Below are positions 18,532 to 27,400 of a stretch of 64,000 bases of DNA, piece by piece; position 1 is the stretch's first letter, and every line of letters begins with the position of its first letter. The notes beneath the pieces are model-generated. The model saw nothing but the letters and a program-made list of their open reading frames with translations. It made no database searches and had not been told where the DNA came from. A program made the position numbers and the translations under genes. The DNA comes from Constrictibacter sp. MBR-5. Its GTDB lineage: Bacteria > Pseudomonadota > Alphaproteobacteria > JAJUGE01. The stretch covers positions 124,001 to 188,000 of the forward strand of contig NZ_JBEPTK010000005.1 in NCBI RefSeq assembly GCF_040549485.1, given 5' to 3'.

Positions 18532-19516
18532 GTTCGAGCTGATCCGGCGCTATTTCGCGCCGCTCGCCGCGTCGAGCCCGGCCGCCCTCGGTCTCGTGGA
18601 CGATGCCGCGAGGATCGTGCCGGAAGCGGGACGCGACCTCATCGTGACGACCGACACGATCGTCGAAGGCATCCATTTTCCCGAGGGCGAGGCCCCCGAC
18701 CACGTCGCGCGGCGGCTGATGCGGGTGAACCTTTCGGATCTCGCGGCCAAGGGGGCACGGCCCGAAGGCTACCTGCTGAACACCGCCTGGACCGCAGCCA
18801 TCGACGACGGCTGGATCGAGACGTTCGCCGACGCACTGGCCGGAGAGCAGGCCCGCTACGGCATCGCCCTCGCCGGCGGCGACACCGTGTCGACGCCCGG
18901 GCCGCTGACCCTGACGCTGACCGCGTTCGGCTCGGTCCCGCACGGCCGCGCCCTGCTGCGCAGCGACGCGGCGGCAGGCGACACGGTCTTCGTGTCCGGG
19001 CCCATCGGCGATGGCCTCTTCGGTCTCTGGGCGGTGCAGGACCGCGATCTTCCGGGTGCCGGGCCGGGCGACCGCGCGTTCCTGGCCGAAGCCTTCCGGT
19101 TTCCCGAGCCGCGTCTGGCGCTGGGCATGGCGCTGGCGGGCGAGGGCGGTGGACCTCGTCTGGCGCACGGCTGCGCGGACGTCTCCGACGGGCTGCTGGC
19201 GGACCTCGGGCACGTGTGCGAGGCGTCGGCCGTCGGGGCGGTCGTCGACATGGCGGCGGTGCCGCTATCCGATGCCGCCCGGCGGATCGTGGCCGCACGG
19301 CCCGACCTTCTGCTGGAGGCGCTGGCCGGCGGCGACGACTACGAACTCGTCTTCACGGCGCCGGCCGCCCACGCCGCCGCGATCGCCGCCGCGGGACGCG
19401 CCTGCGGCGCCGGGGTTGCGGCAATCGGACGCATCGTGGCGGGCAGGGGGGTCGACCTCCGCGATTCCGCCGGCCGGCCGGTCACTTTGACCCGCCGCGG
19501 CTTCTCGCACGTGTGA
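18506..19516 (+). CDS. thiL: Thiamine-monophosphate kinase
   Basis: ThiL phosphorylates thiamine monophosphate to the active cofactor. The 336-residue protein shows the AIRS/PurM-like fold motifs: GLVDDAARI near residue 26, TTDTIVEGIHF near 44, RLMRVNLSDLAAKGARP near 70, and GCADVSDGLLADLGH near 220. GTG 18506 was chosen because GGGGGCGG at 18493-18500 is well placed before it; ATG 18491 is the alternative. The start lies inside nusB, a common coupling. Confidence 0.93.
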   Translation: MDRVRRSSEFELIRRYFAPLAASSPAALGLVDDAARIVPEAGRDLIVTTDTIVEGIHFPEGEAPDHVARRLMRVNLSDLAAKGARPEGYLLNTAWTAAIDDGWIETFADALAGEQARYGIALAGGDTVSTPGPLTLTLTAFGSVPHGRALLRSDAAAGDTVFVSGPIGDGLFGLWAVQDRDLPGAGPGDRAFLAEAFRFPEPRLALGMALAGEGGGPRLAHGCADVSDGLLADLGHVCEASAVGAVVDMAAVPLSDAARRIVAARPDLLLEALAGGDDYELVFTAPAAHAAAIAAAGRACGAGVAAIGRIVAGRGVDLRDSAGRPVTLTRRGFSHV

Positions 19517-19560
19517 GCCATTAAGGCCGCTTTCACCGGCCCCGGGTCCTTCTGCCCGTC

Positions 19561-20022
19561 ATGCAAAGCATCCGTTTCATCCTCTCCGTCCTCCTGCTGC
19601 TGGCCTTCGGCGGCGTCTCCTTCTGCCTGGACAGCGGCACCGCGCATGCGCGTGCGTCACAGGGCGGAGGCGGCGAGCCGGCACAGCCACCCCAGGAAGG
19701 CGCTCCCGGCGTATTCGTGCCGATGCGCACGATGACCGTCCCGGTCATCCGGGACGGCCGGATCAAGGGGCGGCTGTCGCTGAACATCGTGATCGAGGTG
19801 ACGCCGGGCGAGGATCACAGCCCCGTCATGGTGTCGATGCGGCGGATCGAGGACGCGTTCAACGTCGAACTGCACGGCCTCCTCGCGCAGAAGTGGCCGA
19901 ACGATGCAACGGTCGATCTCGAAGTGGCGCGCGGGCGGCTTCTCGAACGTGCGAGGCGCATCGCCGGACGGGAGGTCGTGGCCGGCCTGTTCTTCCAGTG
20001 GGTCCAGGACCGGCGTTCCTGA
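19561..20022 (+). CDS. Secreted or membrane-anchored FliL-like protein
   Basis: The 153-residue protein has a hydrophobic N-terminal signal/anchor (residues 1-30), a short glycine/proline linker and one small domain. The domain order resembles FliL: a strand VPMRTMTVPVI, a long strand GRLSLNIVIEV, a helix RRIEDAFNVELHGLL, then EVARGRLLERARRIAG and a terminal LFFQWVQ. FliL stabilises flagellar stators, but this copy sits after thiL, about 12 kb from the motility block that has its own fliL. The family assignment is my reading of pattern and secondary structure. It could also be an unrelated envelope protein. Confidence 0.55.
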   Translation: MQSIRFILSVLLLLAFGGVSFCLDSGTAHARASQGGGGEPAQPPQEGAPGVFVPMRTMTVPVIRDGRIKGRLSLNIVIEVTPGEDHSPVMVSMRRIEDAFNVELHGLLAQKWPNDATVDLEVARGRLLERARRIAGREVVAGLFFQWVQDRRS

Positions 20023-20029
20023 CATCTCA

Positions 20030-20045
20030 GTCATGCCGGCATGAC
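20030..20045. promoter_or_regulatory. Perfect 16-bp palindrome upstream of the MFS gene
   Basis: GTCATGCC is followed directly by GGCATGAC, with no mismatch. It lies just upstream of a possible promoter (TTGCAC 20047-20052, 17 nt, GTAAGG), so a bound regulator could control the permease gene. The regulator is unknown. Confidence 0.45.
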
Positions 20046-20110
20046 ATTGCACGCGGTCAGGGCGGGGGCGTAAGGTCCGGCTTCCTCTGGCGCCGACTGG
20101 ATATCCCGCA

Positions 20111-21301
20111 GTGCTCTTCGCCGATCCCGCCAAGCGCAATGCGCTTCTGCTTGCGATGTGCCAGGCGCTCTATATGAGCGGCACATCGCTGATGATCTCG
20201 ACCTCGCCGCTCGTGGGGCATCTGCTCGCGTCCGACAAGACGTTGGCGACGCTGCCCATCGCGTTCCACCATGTCGGGATCATGTGCGCGACGCTGCCGG
20301 CGTCGTTCATCATGCAGCGCCTGGGGCGGCGGAACGGGTTTCTCATCGGTGCGACGATCGGCTTTCTCGGCGCCCTGACGGCGATATATGCGGTATTCGC
20401 GGCCGACTTCGTGCTCTTCACCTTCGCCATCCTGATGGCCGGGTTCGCCAACGGATTTGCCGTCTTCTATCGGTTCGCGGCGGCCGACACGGCCGGCGAG
20501 GCCTTCCGCGCCAAGGCCATCTCCTGGGTCATGGCGGGTGGACTGTTCGCCGCCTTCATCGGGCCCGAGGTGGCGAAGGCGACCGTCGGCCTGTTTTCGC
20601 CCGTGCTCTATGCCGGTGCCTACGCCGGTCTCGCCTGCTTCTACGCCGTGACGGCGGTCGTCGTGTCGCAGGTGCGGATACCGCGACCCGTCGTCGACAG
20701 AGCCGCGCCGGCGGGCCGGTCGTTGGGTGAGATCCTCCGCCAGCCGGCATGCGTCGTCGCCTTGCTCTCCGGCATCTTCGGCTATGCAACGATGTCGCTG
20801 GTGATGACGTCGACGCCGCTCGCGATGTACGGCTGCGGTTTCGGATTCACCGATTCGGCGACGGTGATCCAGCTGCACATCTTCGCGATGTTCGCGCCGT
20901 CCTTTTTCACGGGCAGCCTCATCCGCCGATACGGCGCGACCAATATCATCGCCGTCGGCGTCCTGGTGAATCTCGCCTGCGTGGCGCTCAACCTGGCCGG
21001 GGTCGCATTCTTCAACTTCGCCATAGCGCTCGCCCTGCTGGGCGTCGGCTGGAACTTCATGTTCATCGGCGCCACGACGCTGCTCACCACGGTCCACAGC
21101 CCGGCCGAACGCGCGAAGGTGCAGGGACTGAACGATTTCGCGATGTTCGCCACCACTGCGACCGCGGCCTTCTCCTCGGGCGGCCTGCTCAACCTGCTCG
21201 GCTGGGAGACGGTCAACCTCGCCGTGGTGCCGTTGCTGGCGATCGTCGCGGTCGCCCTGATCTGGCTCCATCTGCAGCGCCGGATCGCGGCTCCGGCGTA
21301 G
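20111..21301 (+). CDS. Major facilitator superfamily transporter
   Basis: The 396-residue protein has twelve predicted membrane helices in two halves. Family loops are visible: RLGRRNGFLIGA between helices 2 and 3 and RRYGATNIIAVG at the matching place in the second half. Start GTG 20111. The nearby riboflavin genes raise the possibility of an RfnT-type riboflavin importer, an MFS clade of alphaproteobacteria. That is inference from context only, and no FMN riboswitch is seen. A drug or metabolite exporter is equally possible. Confidence 0.82.
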   Translation: MLFADPAKRNALLLAMCQALYMSGTSLMISTSPLVGHLLASDKTLATLPIAFHHVGIMCATLPASFIMQRLGRRNGFLIGATIGFLGALTAIYAVFAADFVLFTFAILMAGFANGFAVFYRFAAADTAGEAFRAKAISWVMAGGLFAAFIGPEVAKATVGLFSPVLYAGAYAGLACFYAVTAVVVSQVRIPRPVVDRAAPAGRSLGEILRQPACVVALLSGIFGYATMSLVMTSTPLAMYGCGFGFTDSATVIQLHIFAMFAPSFFTGSLIRRYGATNIIAVGVLVNLACVALNLAGVAFFNFAIALALLGVGWNFMFIGATTLLTTVHSPAERAKVQGLNDFAMFATTATAAFSSGGLLNLLGWETVNLAVVPLLAIVAVALIWLHLQRRIAAPA

Positions 21302-21329
21302 CCCGCGGGCGAGCGGCGCCGGCGCCGGA

Positions 21330-21632
21330 TCAGGCGGCGGCGCTGATTGCCATCGCGTCGTCGATAGCGCGGGCAAACTCCATATCCGTGAAGGGCTTCT
21401 GCACGAACACGGCGTCCGGCCCCAGCCTGCCGGCCCGACGCTCCGAGCCGCTCATGTGGACGCAGTGGAGGAAGCCTCTCGACAGGATCGTCGCCACCGC
21501 GCCGGCACCGGTTCCGGATCGCAGGACGTCTAGGCCGATCCGCCGTTCTCCCGGCTCGATCTGAAGTCGTCCCGGAACCTCCTCATCTACCTCCGGCCCA
21601 AACCCCCGGCCCGGGTCATATCGCTGTTCCAT
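21330..21632 (-). pseudogene. Truncated response-regulator receiver fragment
   Basis: The 100-codon frame ends like a small receiver protein: LDVLRSGTGAGAVATIL, then HCVHMSGSERR, and VFVQKPFTDMEFARAID with the conserved lysine-proline pair. The first 33 residues do not resemble the first half of a receiver, and no acidic pair is visible, so the domain is incomplete. It may be a degraded single-domain regulator. It lies back to back with a second receiver fragment on the other strand. Whether anything is expressed is unknown. Confidence 0.45.
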
Positions 21633-21646
21633 TTCGCGCTGCGATC

Positions 21647-21772
21647 ATGCTGACCGGCGATATGTCCACTGCGACGCTGCGCGATATCGCGCTCGAGAAC
21701 TGCGCGAGGCTGAACAAGCCGGTGAAGCTGGAGGAGCTGATGCAGGCCATTCAGACACTCCTGCCCAGGCGG
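21647..21772 (+). pseudogene. C-terminal fragment of a receiver domain
   Basis: Forty-two codons read MLTGDMSTATLRDIALEN and then RLNKPVKLEELMQAIQTLL. This is the final third of a receiver domain of the type found at the end of hybrid histidine kinases (LTGD...KPV...L..AI..LL). No upstream half could be found in any frame, and the frame then runs into basic sequence with no domain. It is read as a remnant. The region 21302-21917 holds nothing else recognisable. Confidence 0.45.
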
Positions 21773-21917
21773 GCCGTGCGAAGCCCGCGAACCCGGCGCG
21801 ATCGTCGTCGCCTTGTCTTTCCCGGCGCGCCGATCCGCTGGGAGATCGCGTCGCAGGCGCCCGTCAAGCGCCGCCGCGCCGTGAACCGCGCCTGCGTCTC
21901 ACCGAAAGGGACGGCGA

Positions 21918-22454
21918 TCAGCAGGAGCCTCGCGCGAGCAGCAGGCGCTTCATGTTGTTCGAGGTCGGATCGTCCCCGATCAGTGCGCCGAGGAGGTCGG
22001 CTACCAGGCGGCCGCTCTGGTCCGCCTTCGCCACGCTGCCGTTGACCATCACCGTCGTTCCGTCGCCCGGCCGGTGGGCCAGGAGGACGACGTCGCCGGT
22101 ACTCAACCCGCTGTAAATGTTCTGGAGTTCGCGCTCAGTCTCTGCCCGGACTCGTTGTTGCCATGCCTCGGGAATGTCCTCGGGCACCTCGCCGTCATAT
22201 GTCACGTGCAGTCTGACGATCTTCGGCGTCTCCGGCCGGAGAATAGCGGACGGGTCGAGAGGCGTTCCGTCGGGCAGGTACAAGGCCACCTGGTAGAGGT
22301 CGAGCCAAAGCGTCTCGCGCGTTGCACAACTGGCGAGGGGCAGGGTGACCTCTTCGACCGTCATCGAGCGTGGCTGTGCCTGAAGATGGCCCGCCGGAGC
22401 TATTGCAGAGACCGCGAGCGCCGCTGCTGCGACCGCGCATTCGAGCTTCTTCAT
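21918..22454 (-). CDS. Periplasmic chalcone-isomerase-like protein
   Basis: The protein of 178 residues has a signal peptide (cleavage near residue 26) followed by one domain with the bacterial chalcone-isomerase-like pattern: TLWLDLYQVALYLPDG near residue 48, RPETPKIVRLHVTYDGEVP near 73, and a C-terminal MVNGSVAK...LLGALIGDDP. These proteins are usually secreted and of unknown role; catalytic chalcone isomerase activity should not be assumed. A perfect EcfG-type promoter (22566-22590) precedes it, suggesting general-stress control. The downstream region is a pseudogene zone. Confidence 0.72.
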   Translation of the reverse strand: MKKLECAVAAAALAVSAIAPAGHLQAQPRSMTVEEVTLPLASCATRETLWLDLYQVALYLPDGTPLDPSAILRPETPKIVRLHVTYDGEVPEDIPEAWQQRVRAETERELQNIYSGLSTGDVVLLAHRPGDGTTVMVNGSVAKADQSGRLVADLLGALIGDDPTSNNMKRLLLARGSC

Positions 22455-22565
22455 CGTCGTGCCCCGCTGGTTTCGGTTGCCGGTACCTGACGCCGTGGCT
22501 GCTCAGCAGACGGCCACGTGGCGCCGGTGGCGCCACTGCGGCCGGCGACGGGCCCCTGATTGCGC

Positions 22566-22590
22566 AACGCCGGCGGTGCCGTCCTGTTCC
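22566..22590 (-). promoter_or_regulatory. EcfG-type stress promoter (perfect consensus)
   Basis: On the minus strand GGAAC (22590-22586), 16 nt, then CGTT (22569-22566) match the alphaproteobacterial EcfG consensus exactly. It directs transcription toward the chalcone-isomerase-like gene whose ATG is at 22454. Confidence 0.6.
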
Positions 22591-22636
22591 GAGGGCGCAC
22601 AACCAATGTGATCAGCGGGTTTCCGCAGCGACCGAT

Positions 22637-22661
22637 GGAACCCGCTCGGCTTCGCCTTGTT
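22637..22661 (+). promoter_or_regulatory. EcfG-like promoter upstream of the first PRC-type gene
   Basis: GGAAC (22637-22641), 16 nt and TGTT (22658-22661) differ from consensus in one base. It points toward the ATG at 22801, leaving a leader of about 130 nt. Confidence 0.45.
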
Positions 22662-22800
22662 GGCCGAGTCGATCGTGACGCCCGACGGGTGCAGCGCACC
22701 GCGCGTCACGACGGTCGCCGCCCCAGGATCTCGTCGGACCGACAGATACGGTGCAGGGGTGGCATCGAAGCCATACAAGTCTGGCAACAAGGAGGCTGAC

Positions 22801-23247
22801 ATGAATGCAGCAACCCCGACGATGCTGAGCATTGTCCCGAAGACCATCCGTGCGGCGGCGCTGGCGGCCGGCACCGGGCTGGCGGTCGCGGCTGCGGCGG
22901 CACCGGCGGTGCAGGCGCGGGACGCGGCGGCGACCGCTGGCGAGACCCTTACCGGTCGCTCTGTGATGATGAACGGCGACCGGATTGGTGAGGTCGTCGA
23001 CACGGTGAAGCGCGACAACACCAAGAACGACGTGCTGATCGAGCTGGACGAGCAGCACTACCAGATGGGAGTCGTGCTCGGCTCCCGTGGCGCCGGCAAG
23101 ATGACCGGCAACGAGTCCCCGGTGATCGTTGGCGGTACCGTCATCGCCGTCCCGATGGAGGCGTTCAGCCAGGGCCTGGAAGGCGGCAACCTGCGTCTTT
23201 CAGATAGCGCCGTCACGACCCTCAACGAGTTTGCGCCGCGGCAGTGA
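22801..23247 (+). CDS. Secreted PRC-barrel-like protein, first of a tandem pair
   Basis: The 148-residue protein has a signal peptide with an alanine-rich core (to about residue 39). One beta-rich domain follows, with GRSVMMNGDRIGEVVDTV, NDVLIELDEQHYQMGVVLG and VIVGGTVIAVPMEAF. The GxxVxxxGxxIGEVxD opening is typical of PRC-barrel proteins. The ATG at 22801 is fixed by AAGGAGG at 22789-22795; the longer open frame upstream is not used. The next gene is a clear paralogue. The role is unknown; an EcfG-like promoter suggests a stress-induced envelope protein. Confidence 0.75.
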   Translation: MNAATPTMLSIVPKTIRAAALAAGTGLAVAAAAAPAVQARDAAATAGETLTGRSVMMNGDRIGEVVDTVKRDNTKNDVLIELDEQHYQMGVVLGSRGAGKMTGNESPVIVGGTVIAVPMEAFSQGLEGGNLRLSDSAVTTLNEFAPRQ

Positions 23248-23267
23248 TCGCCGGGCGGCGCCCCGTG

Positions 23268-23286
23268 TGCGGCCGGCTCGGCCGCA
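23268..23286 (+). terminator. Perfect hairpin between the two PRC-type genes
   Basis: TGCGGCCG (23268-23275) and CGGCCGCA (23279-23286) pair fully around a 3-nt loop, 20 bp past the first stop. It could attenuate read-through into the second copy or protect the first mRNA from decay. Confidence 0.45.
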
Positions 23287-23339
23287 TGCGGGCTGGGGCT
23301 CCCGCGCCACAAACGGAGATCGCACAGACGGAGACCATC

Positions 23340-23837
23340 ATGAACAAGATTCTCGCAAAGCCATTGCACTTGAAGTCATCGGAATCGGTGTATGGCGGGC
23401 TATGCCTGCCGGCCGTGGCGGTCGCGGCGGTCGTGGTCGCAGCCGCACCCTGGAGCGGGGCCGAGGCGAGCGCGCGCCTAGCTGCAGCCGCCGATACCGC
23501 GAAGCGCCCCGCCCAGCAGGCAGCGGCAGATCCCGCGGCGCTGGTCGGACGATCGGTGACGATGCACGGTAAGCGAATCGGCGAGATCGTCGATACGATC
23601 ACCGACGCTGGAACGCCGAACGACGTGCTCGTCAGGCTCGATCGGCAGCACCGTCAGATGGGCTTGGTCCTGGGGCCGTTCGTCGACCGGCGTGTCCCCG
23701 GCAACGAAGCTCCCGTCATCATCGGCGGATCCGTGATCGCGCTTCCGATGGAAGCCCTGGTCGCGGACCCCGGCAGCGGTTCGGTTCGCCTTTCGGAGCG
23801 AGCCGTCACGACTCTCGGGGAACTCTCGGCCCGTTGA
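23340..23837 (+). CDS. Secreted PRC-barrel-like protein, second of a tandem pair
   Basis: The 165-residue protein has a longer N-terminal region with a hydrophobic segment (residues about 18-45). It carries the same domain as its neighbour: GRSVTMHGKRIGEIVDTI, NDVLVRLDRQHRQMGLVLG and VIIGGSVIALPMEAL. The shared blocks show a tandem gene duplication, and the signal regions have diverged. ATG 23340 is preceded by ACGGAG; the frame open from 23244 has no ribosome site. No separate promoter is seen, so it may depend on the upstream one. Confidence 0.75.
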   Translation: MNKILAKPLHLKSSESVYGGLCLPAVAVAAVVVAAAPWSGAEASARLAAAADTAKRPAQQAAADPAALVGRSVTMHGKRIGEIVDTITDAGTPNDVLVRLDRQHRQMGLVLGPFVDRRVPGNEAPVIIGGSVIALPMEALVADPGSGSVRLSERAVTTLGELSAR

Positions 23838-23858
23838 TGCGGCAGCCCGGGCTGCTCC

Positions 23859-23897
23859 CGGCGACGCGCGCCGCTCCCGTGGCGGCGCGGGTCGCCG
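23859..23897 (+). terminator. Long hairpin after the PRC-type pair
   Basis: The 16-nt arms at 23859-23874 and 23882-23897 pair with one mismatch around a 7-nt loop. This strong stem lacks a T-tract. It lies just before the next gene's candidate EcfG-like promoter and overlaps its first base. Confidence 0.5.
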
Positions 23898-23922
23898 GAA
23901 CCGGCCGGTGCACGCTTGGGTT
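23897..23922 (+). promoter_or_regulatory. Weak EcfG-like promoter before the 148-residue secreted protein gene
   Basis: GGAAC (23897-23901), 17 nt and GGTT (23919-23922) precede the GTG at 23974. The spacer is one longer and the -10 has one mismatch compared with the best site nearby, so this is a weaker call. Confidence 0.3.
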
Positions 23923-23973
23923 CTTCCAATGTCGCTACCGGCCGAACCTCTCAATGCCAGGAAGGGTCATGTC

Positions 23974-24420
23974 GTGTTCAAGCCGTCCGTGATCGCACTC
24001 GCAGTCGCAGTCTGTTCCGCGGCTGCGGTCGCCCAGCAGGTGCCTCAGACCGCTCCCGGGTACGACCCCGAGGCGGCGACGATGCAGCCGGGCAATCCCG
24101 GCAACACGCGTCCGCTCGCCGCGACGCCCGATCAGCGCGAGGCGACCCTGCCGCGCGAAAGGTTCAACCAGCAATCGGAGCAGCGGCTCCGGGCATGGGA
24201 AAGTCGCATCGCGGAATATCGGCAGACGGCCAATCTTCGCGGCGACAACGACGCGATGGAGCAGGGTGCCGCGCTGAACGAGAAGTGGATCGTCGCCAAG
24301 GAGAGCTGGCAGCGGATGAACCAGACGGCAGGTGGCGACTGGGAGACTTCGAAGACCCATTTCGACTACGCCATGGAGGACCTGCGAGAGGCGTGGAGCC
24401 GGGCGCCGGGGACGAACTGA
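23974..24420 (+). CDS. Small secreted protein of unknown function
   Basis: I do not recognise the family. The 148-residue product has a clean signal peptide ending in AVAQQ near residue 20. A low-complexity stretch follows (GYDPEAATMQPGNPGNTRPL), then a helical, charged domain rich in tryptophan and glutamine (RLRAWESRIAEYRQTANL, NEKWIVAKESWQRMNQ, TSKTHFDYAMEDLREAWSR). GTG 23974 was chosen for the well placed AGGAAGGG at 23959-23966; ATG codons at 23908 and 23929 would put a charged segment before the signal peptide. It converges on the PEP-carboxylase-like gene with 7 bp between stops. It may be a periplasmic stress protein. Confidence 0.6.
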   Translation: MFKPSVIALAVAVCSAAAVAQQVPQTAPGYDPEAATMQPGNPGNTRPLAATPDQREATLPRERFNQQSEQRLRAWESRIAEYRQTANLRGDNDAMEQGAALNEKWIVAKESWQRMNQTAGGDWETSKTHFDYAMEDLREAWSRAPGTN

Positions 24421-24427
24421 CGGGGAG

Positions 24428-27400
24428 TTATCCCAGAGCGCCGATGCGGTGGGTGATGGCACCGCTGACTCGCCGGATCAGTTCGAGATGTGCGGCGATC
24501 GGCTCGAACACCGTCAGGTGCTCCTGCTCGTAGGTCTGGCCGGCGTCTGCGACGTAGTTCGCGGGCTCTGCGAAATCGATGTCCCTCACGGCCGCCGCGT
24601 CCCGTCGCGGGAACACCTGCTTCAGCACTTCGATCGCATTGTCGACGTCGAGGTGTACGAGGAGTTGCACGATGTCCGCCCGGGTCATGTTCTCGAACGG
24701 CGAGAACTCGGGAATGTGGCTGCCGAGCAGGTAGATCCGGTGTACGAGCGCGACCCGGATCGCGTGCAGGAGGGCCAGGTCGGCGCGGGCTTCGGGGGCC
24801 AGGGCGGTGTCCGGCAGTTCGCCGTCCGCCTCGACATCCGCCATCAGGTCGCGCAGCAGGAGCTGGTCTGCCTGTAGCCTTCGAAAGATTTTCAGTAGCC
24901 GCGCCAGAACGTTACCGCGTTCCAGGTGCCCGGCGATGAAGCGCAGTTCCTCGCGGCGGGCGGGGTTGCGCGTCCGTGCCGAGCGGCTCAGCCAGACGCC
25001 GGGATCGAGGGTGTCGACATAGGCACGCAGGACGTCGAGGTCGCTCGCCGACATGCCGTAGGCGACGATCGCCATGGCGCGCCGGAAGCGTGGCGACTGG
25101 CTCAGCATCACCCGGAAACGTTCCAGGTCCTTCGAGGCGGCCCGTCCCAACCCGCTCACCGTGTTCGCGAGCAGGCCGAGTTGCTGAAGCACGGCGTTGT
25201 TCGGGATGGCGCGCATCTGCGAGGGATGCTGGAACTCCTTCGGCCCGGCCATCGTCTCGTGCTGGCGCCGCACCGGGCGCGACCCGGTGCGATCCAGCAT
25301 GTTCGTGCCGAACACGCCGAGCAGCGCGGCATAGTCCGGATCGTCGACGATGTGCGCGAACTCCTGGTGCACGACGGCGAAGAACTCCGCCGCGAAGTCC
25401 GGATCCTCGTAGATCGGATCGCCGGCTTCCTCCTCGTCGGGCGTCAGCGCGAACTCGGCGATGCGGCAGAGGGTGGCGAAGGCGGTCTCGGGCGACAGGA
25501 ACCAGAGGTAGCCGTCGCCGCCCTGGAAGCTCGTCTCCTCCTTCACCGCCACACCCGCGGCGCGGAAGGCGGCCCGGCTGACGGGCGGCGCCACGTAGCG
25601 CAGCCGGTCCGCCATGCTGCCCGGATGTCCGCCGCGGCCGATCGATTCGCCGTGCGTGCTGAACAGCACCACCTGGACGCCGGTCAGGCCGTGCTTCGCG
25701 AGCGCCGAGGCAATCTTCAGCCGCAGCCGCTCGATCCAGAAGGTGGCCGCCATCTGGCCGACATAGCGACCGGAATCGGAAAAGCCGAACTGCAGGCAGA
25801 GGCGTCCGGTCCGTTCGACATAGCTGCGGAAGTGCGGCGAGCGCAGCGCGTCTTCGATGATCCGGTCGCCATGCTCCATGGCCTCTTCGGTCTCGAACAG
25901 CGGCGAGATCTCGACCAGATGTTCCACGCCGAAGACGCGTGCGAAATAGAGGGCGACCAGGAGGGTGAACGCCGTTTCCGTCTCGGCGATGAGGAAGCGG
26001 ACCGGCGTGGCCGAATCGATGTGCTTGGCCAGTTCGGCGATCATCATGAACATCCGCTTCGCCGAAGCGCGCTCCGCCAGCAACGAGCCGATGTTCACGC
26101 TCGCCGGCTCGGCCTTGTTCAGCAGGTCGTTGATGGCGTTGACGTAGCTGCGCCGCTGGCTCGGGTCGTCGGGCGCGCCCTCGAGGCCGATCTGCCGACG
26201 GATCGCGTTGTGCAGCTGGGTGGCGTTCAGGCGAAAATGCGTGTGCGCGACGCCCAGTCCATTCGTCGCGAGCGCGCTGCGGATCCCGCAGAGGCGTGCG
26301 GCACGATCGTCGTCCTCGGCTGCGGCGATGGCGCGGTCGAGCAGTTCCGTCAGGCGCGCACCGTCGGTCAGGGCATGCTCGCGCCCCTCGACGAGACGGC
26401 GCGCGAACGCCGCCGCATGGCGCGCCCCCTTACCCTCGTCGGAGGCGTTCTCTCCCGCGGGTATGGAAGCCTCGATCTGGTACTCGACCTGGTTCGCGGC
26501 CAGGGCGAGCAGCGATTCGATCAGCTCGATCGTCGGTGCCGTCGGCGATCCGGGCCGCTCCGAGCGCAGCGTCGCGCAGGAGTCACGCAACTGCGACAGT
26601 TGGGCATGCTTGACCTTGAGGCGCATCCCGAGCGTGTCGGTCCAACCGATGTCGGAGCGGCCGTCGTGATCGTAGCCCACCCAGGAGGCGACGGAGACGA
26701 GCCTCGGGACCAGGCTGCGCCACTGGTCGGGATAATGCGTGCGCGCCACGTCGAGCGCCACGGCATGCACGCGCGCCAGCGCCGACTGGGCATGACCGAT
26801 CGCCTCCATCGCCCAGGCGAACTCGTCGTCGAGCGTGAGACGCGTCGGCGGCCGGTGATGCCGCTTGCGCGCGGCGTCGGCGACCGCCTCGCGTTCGTCG
26901 GGGGAAAGGGGGGCGCCGCCCGCATGGCCGGCCGCCAGCCGCGCGAGGGCGCGGGATAGGTCCAGCGGTAGCGCGAAGGTCGGGTGCGCGGTGAACACCA
27001 CGCCGAAATGCAGGCTCTCGATCGTGTCGCGGAAGGCGGCGAAGTCGACCGGTGCCGCGTCGGCCTTCGGCTTAGCGAGCCGGTCGATGACGGTGCGCAG
27101 GCGGGCCTCGTTCTCTGTCGGATCGGTCGTGCCGAGATAGGCGGCCATCCGCGTCGCACGTCCAGAGAAAGCCGCCGCACTCATGTGCTGCACCAACCCG
27201 TCCAGGTCGCTGGCCCGAATCTCCTCGCGGTCGACCATCCGGGTCAGTTCCAGGGCCATCCGCGAGATCGGATTGCCGAACGGATCGACGTGACCGCTCT
27301 CGCGGAACTCGGCCATCATGGCGAGCAGGCGTTCATGCAGGACAGCGGGGGCGGCCGGCGCTCCGGCACGATCTGCGTCGGGCGCGGCCGGCGGCGATGC

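Larger units (their letters stand above)
22455..22800. other. 346-bp divergent control region
   Basis: No gene is seen here. The region holds two opposed EcfG-like promoters (22566-22590 on minus, 22637-22661 on plus) and an inverted repeat GTGGCGCC-GGT-GGCGCCAC at 22518-22536. Two adjoining potential hairpins at 22615-22668 overlap the plus-strand promoter. The last 15 bases contain the strong AAGGAGG ribosome site of the next gene. Confidence 0.55.

Noticed and set aside
22615-22668. Two adjoining hairpins as a structured RNA before the PRC-type gene
   Set aside because: They overlap the EcfG-like promoter, so they would be only partly transcribed; the promoter reading explains the sequence better.
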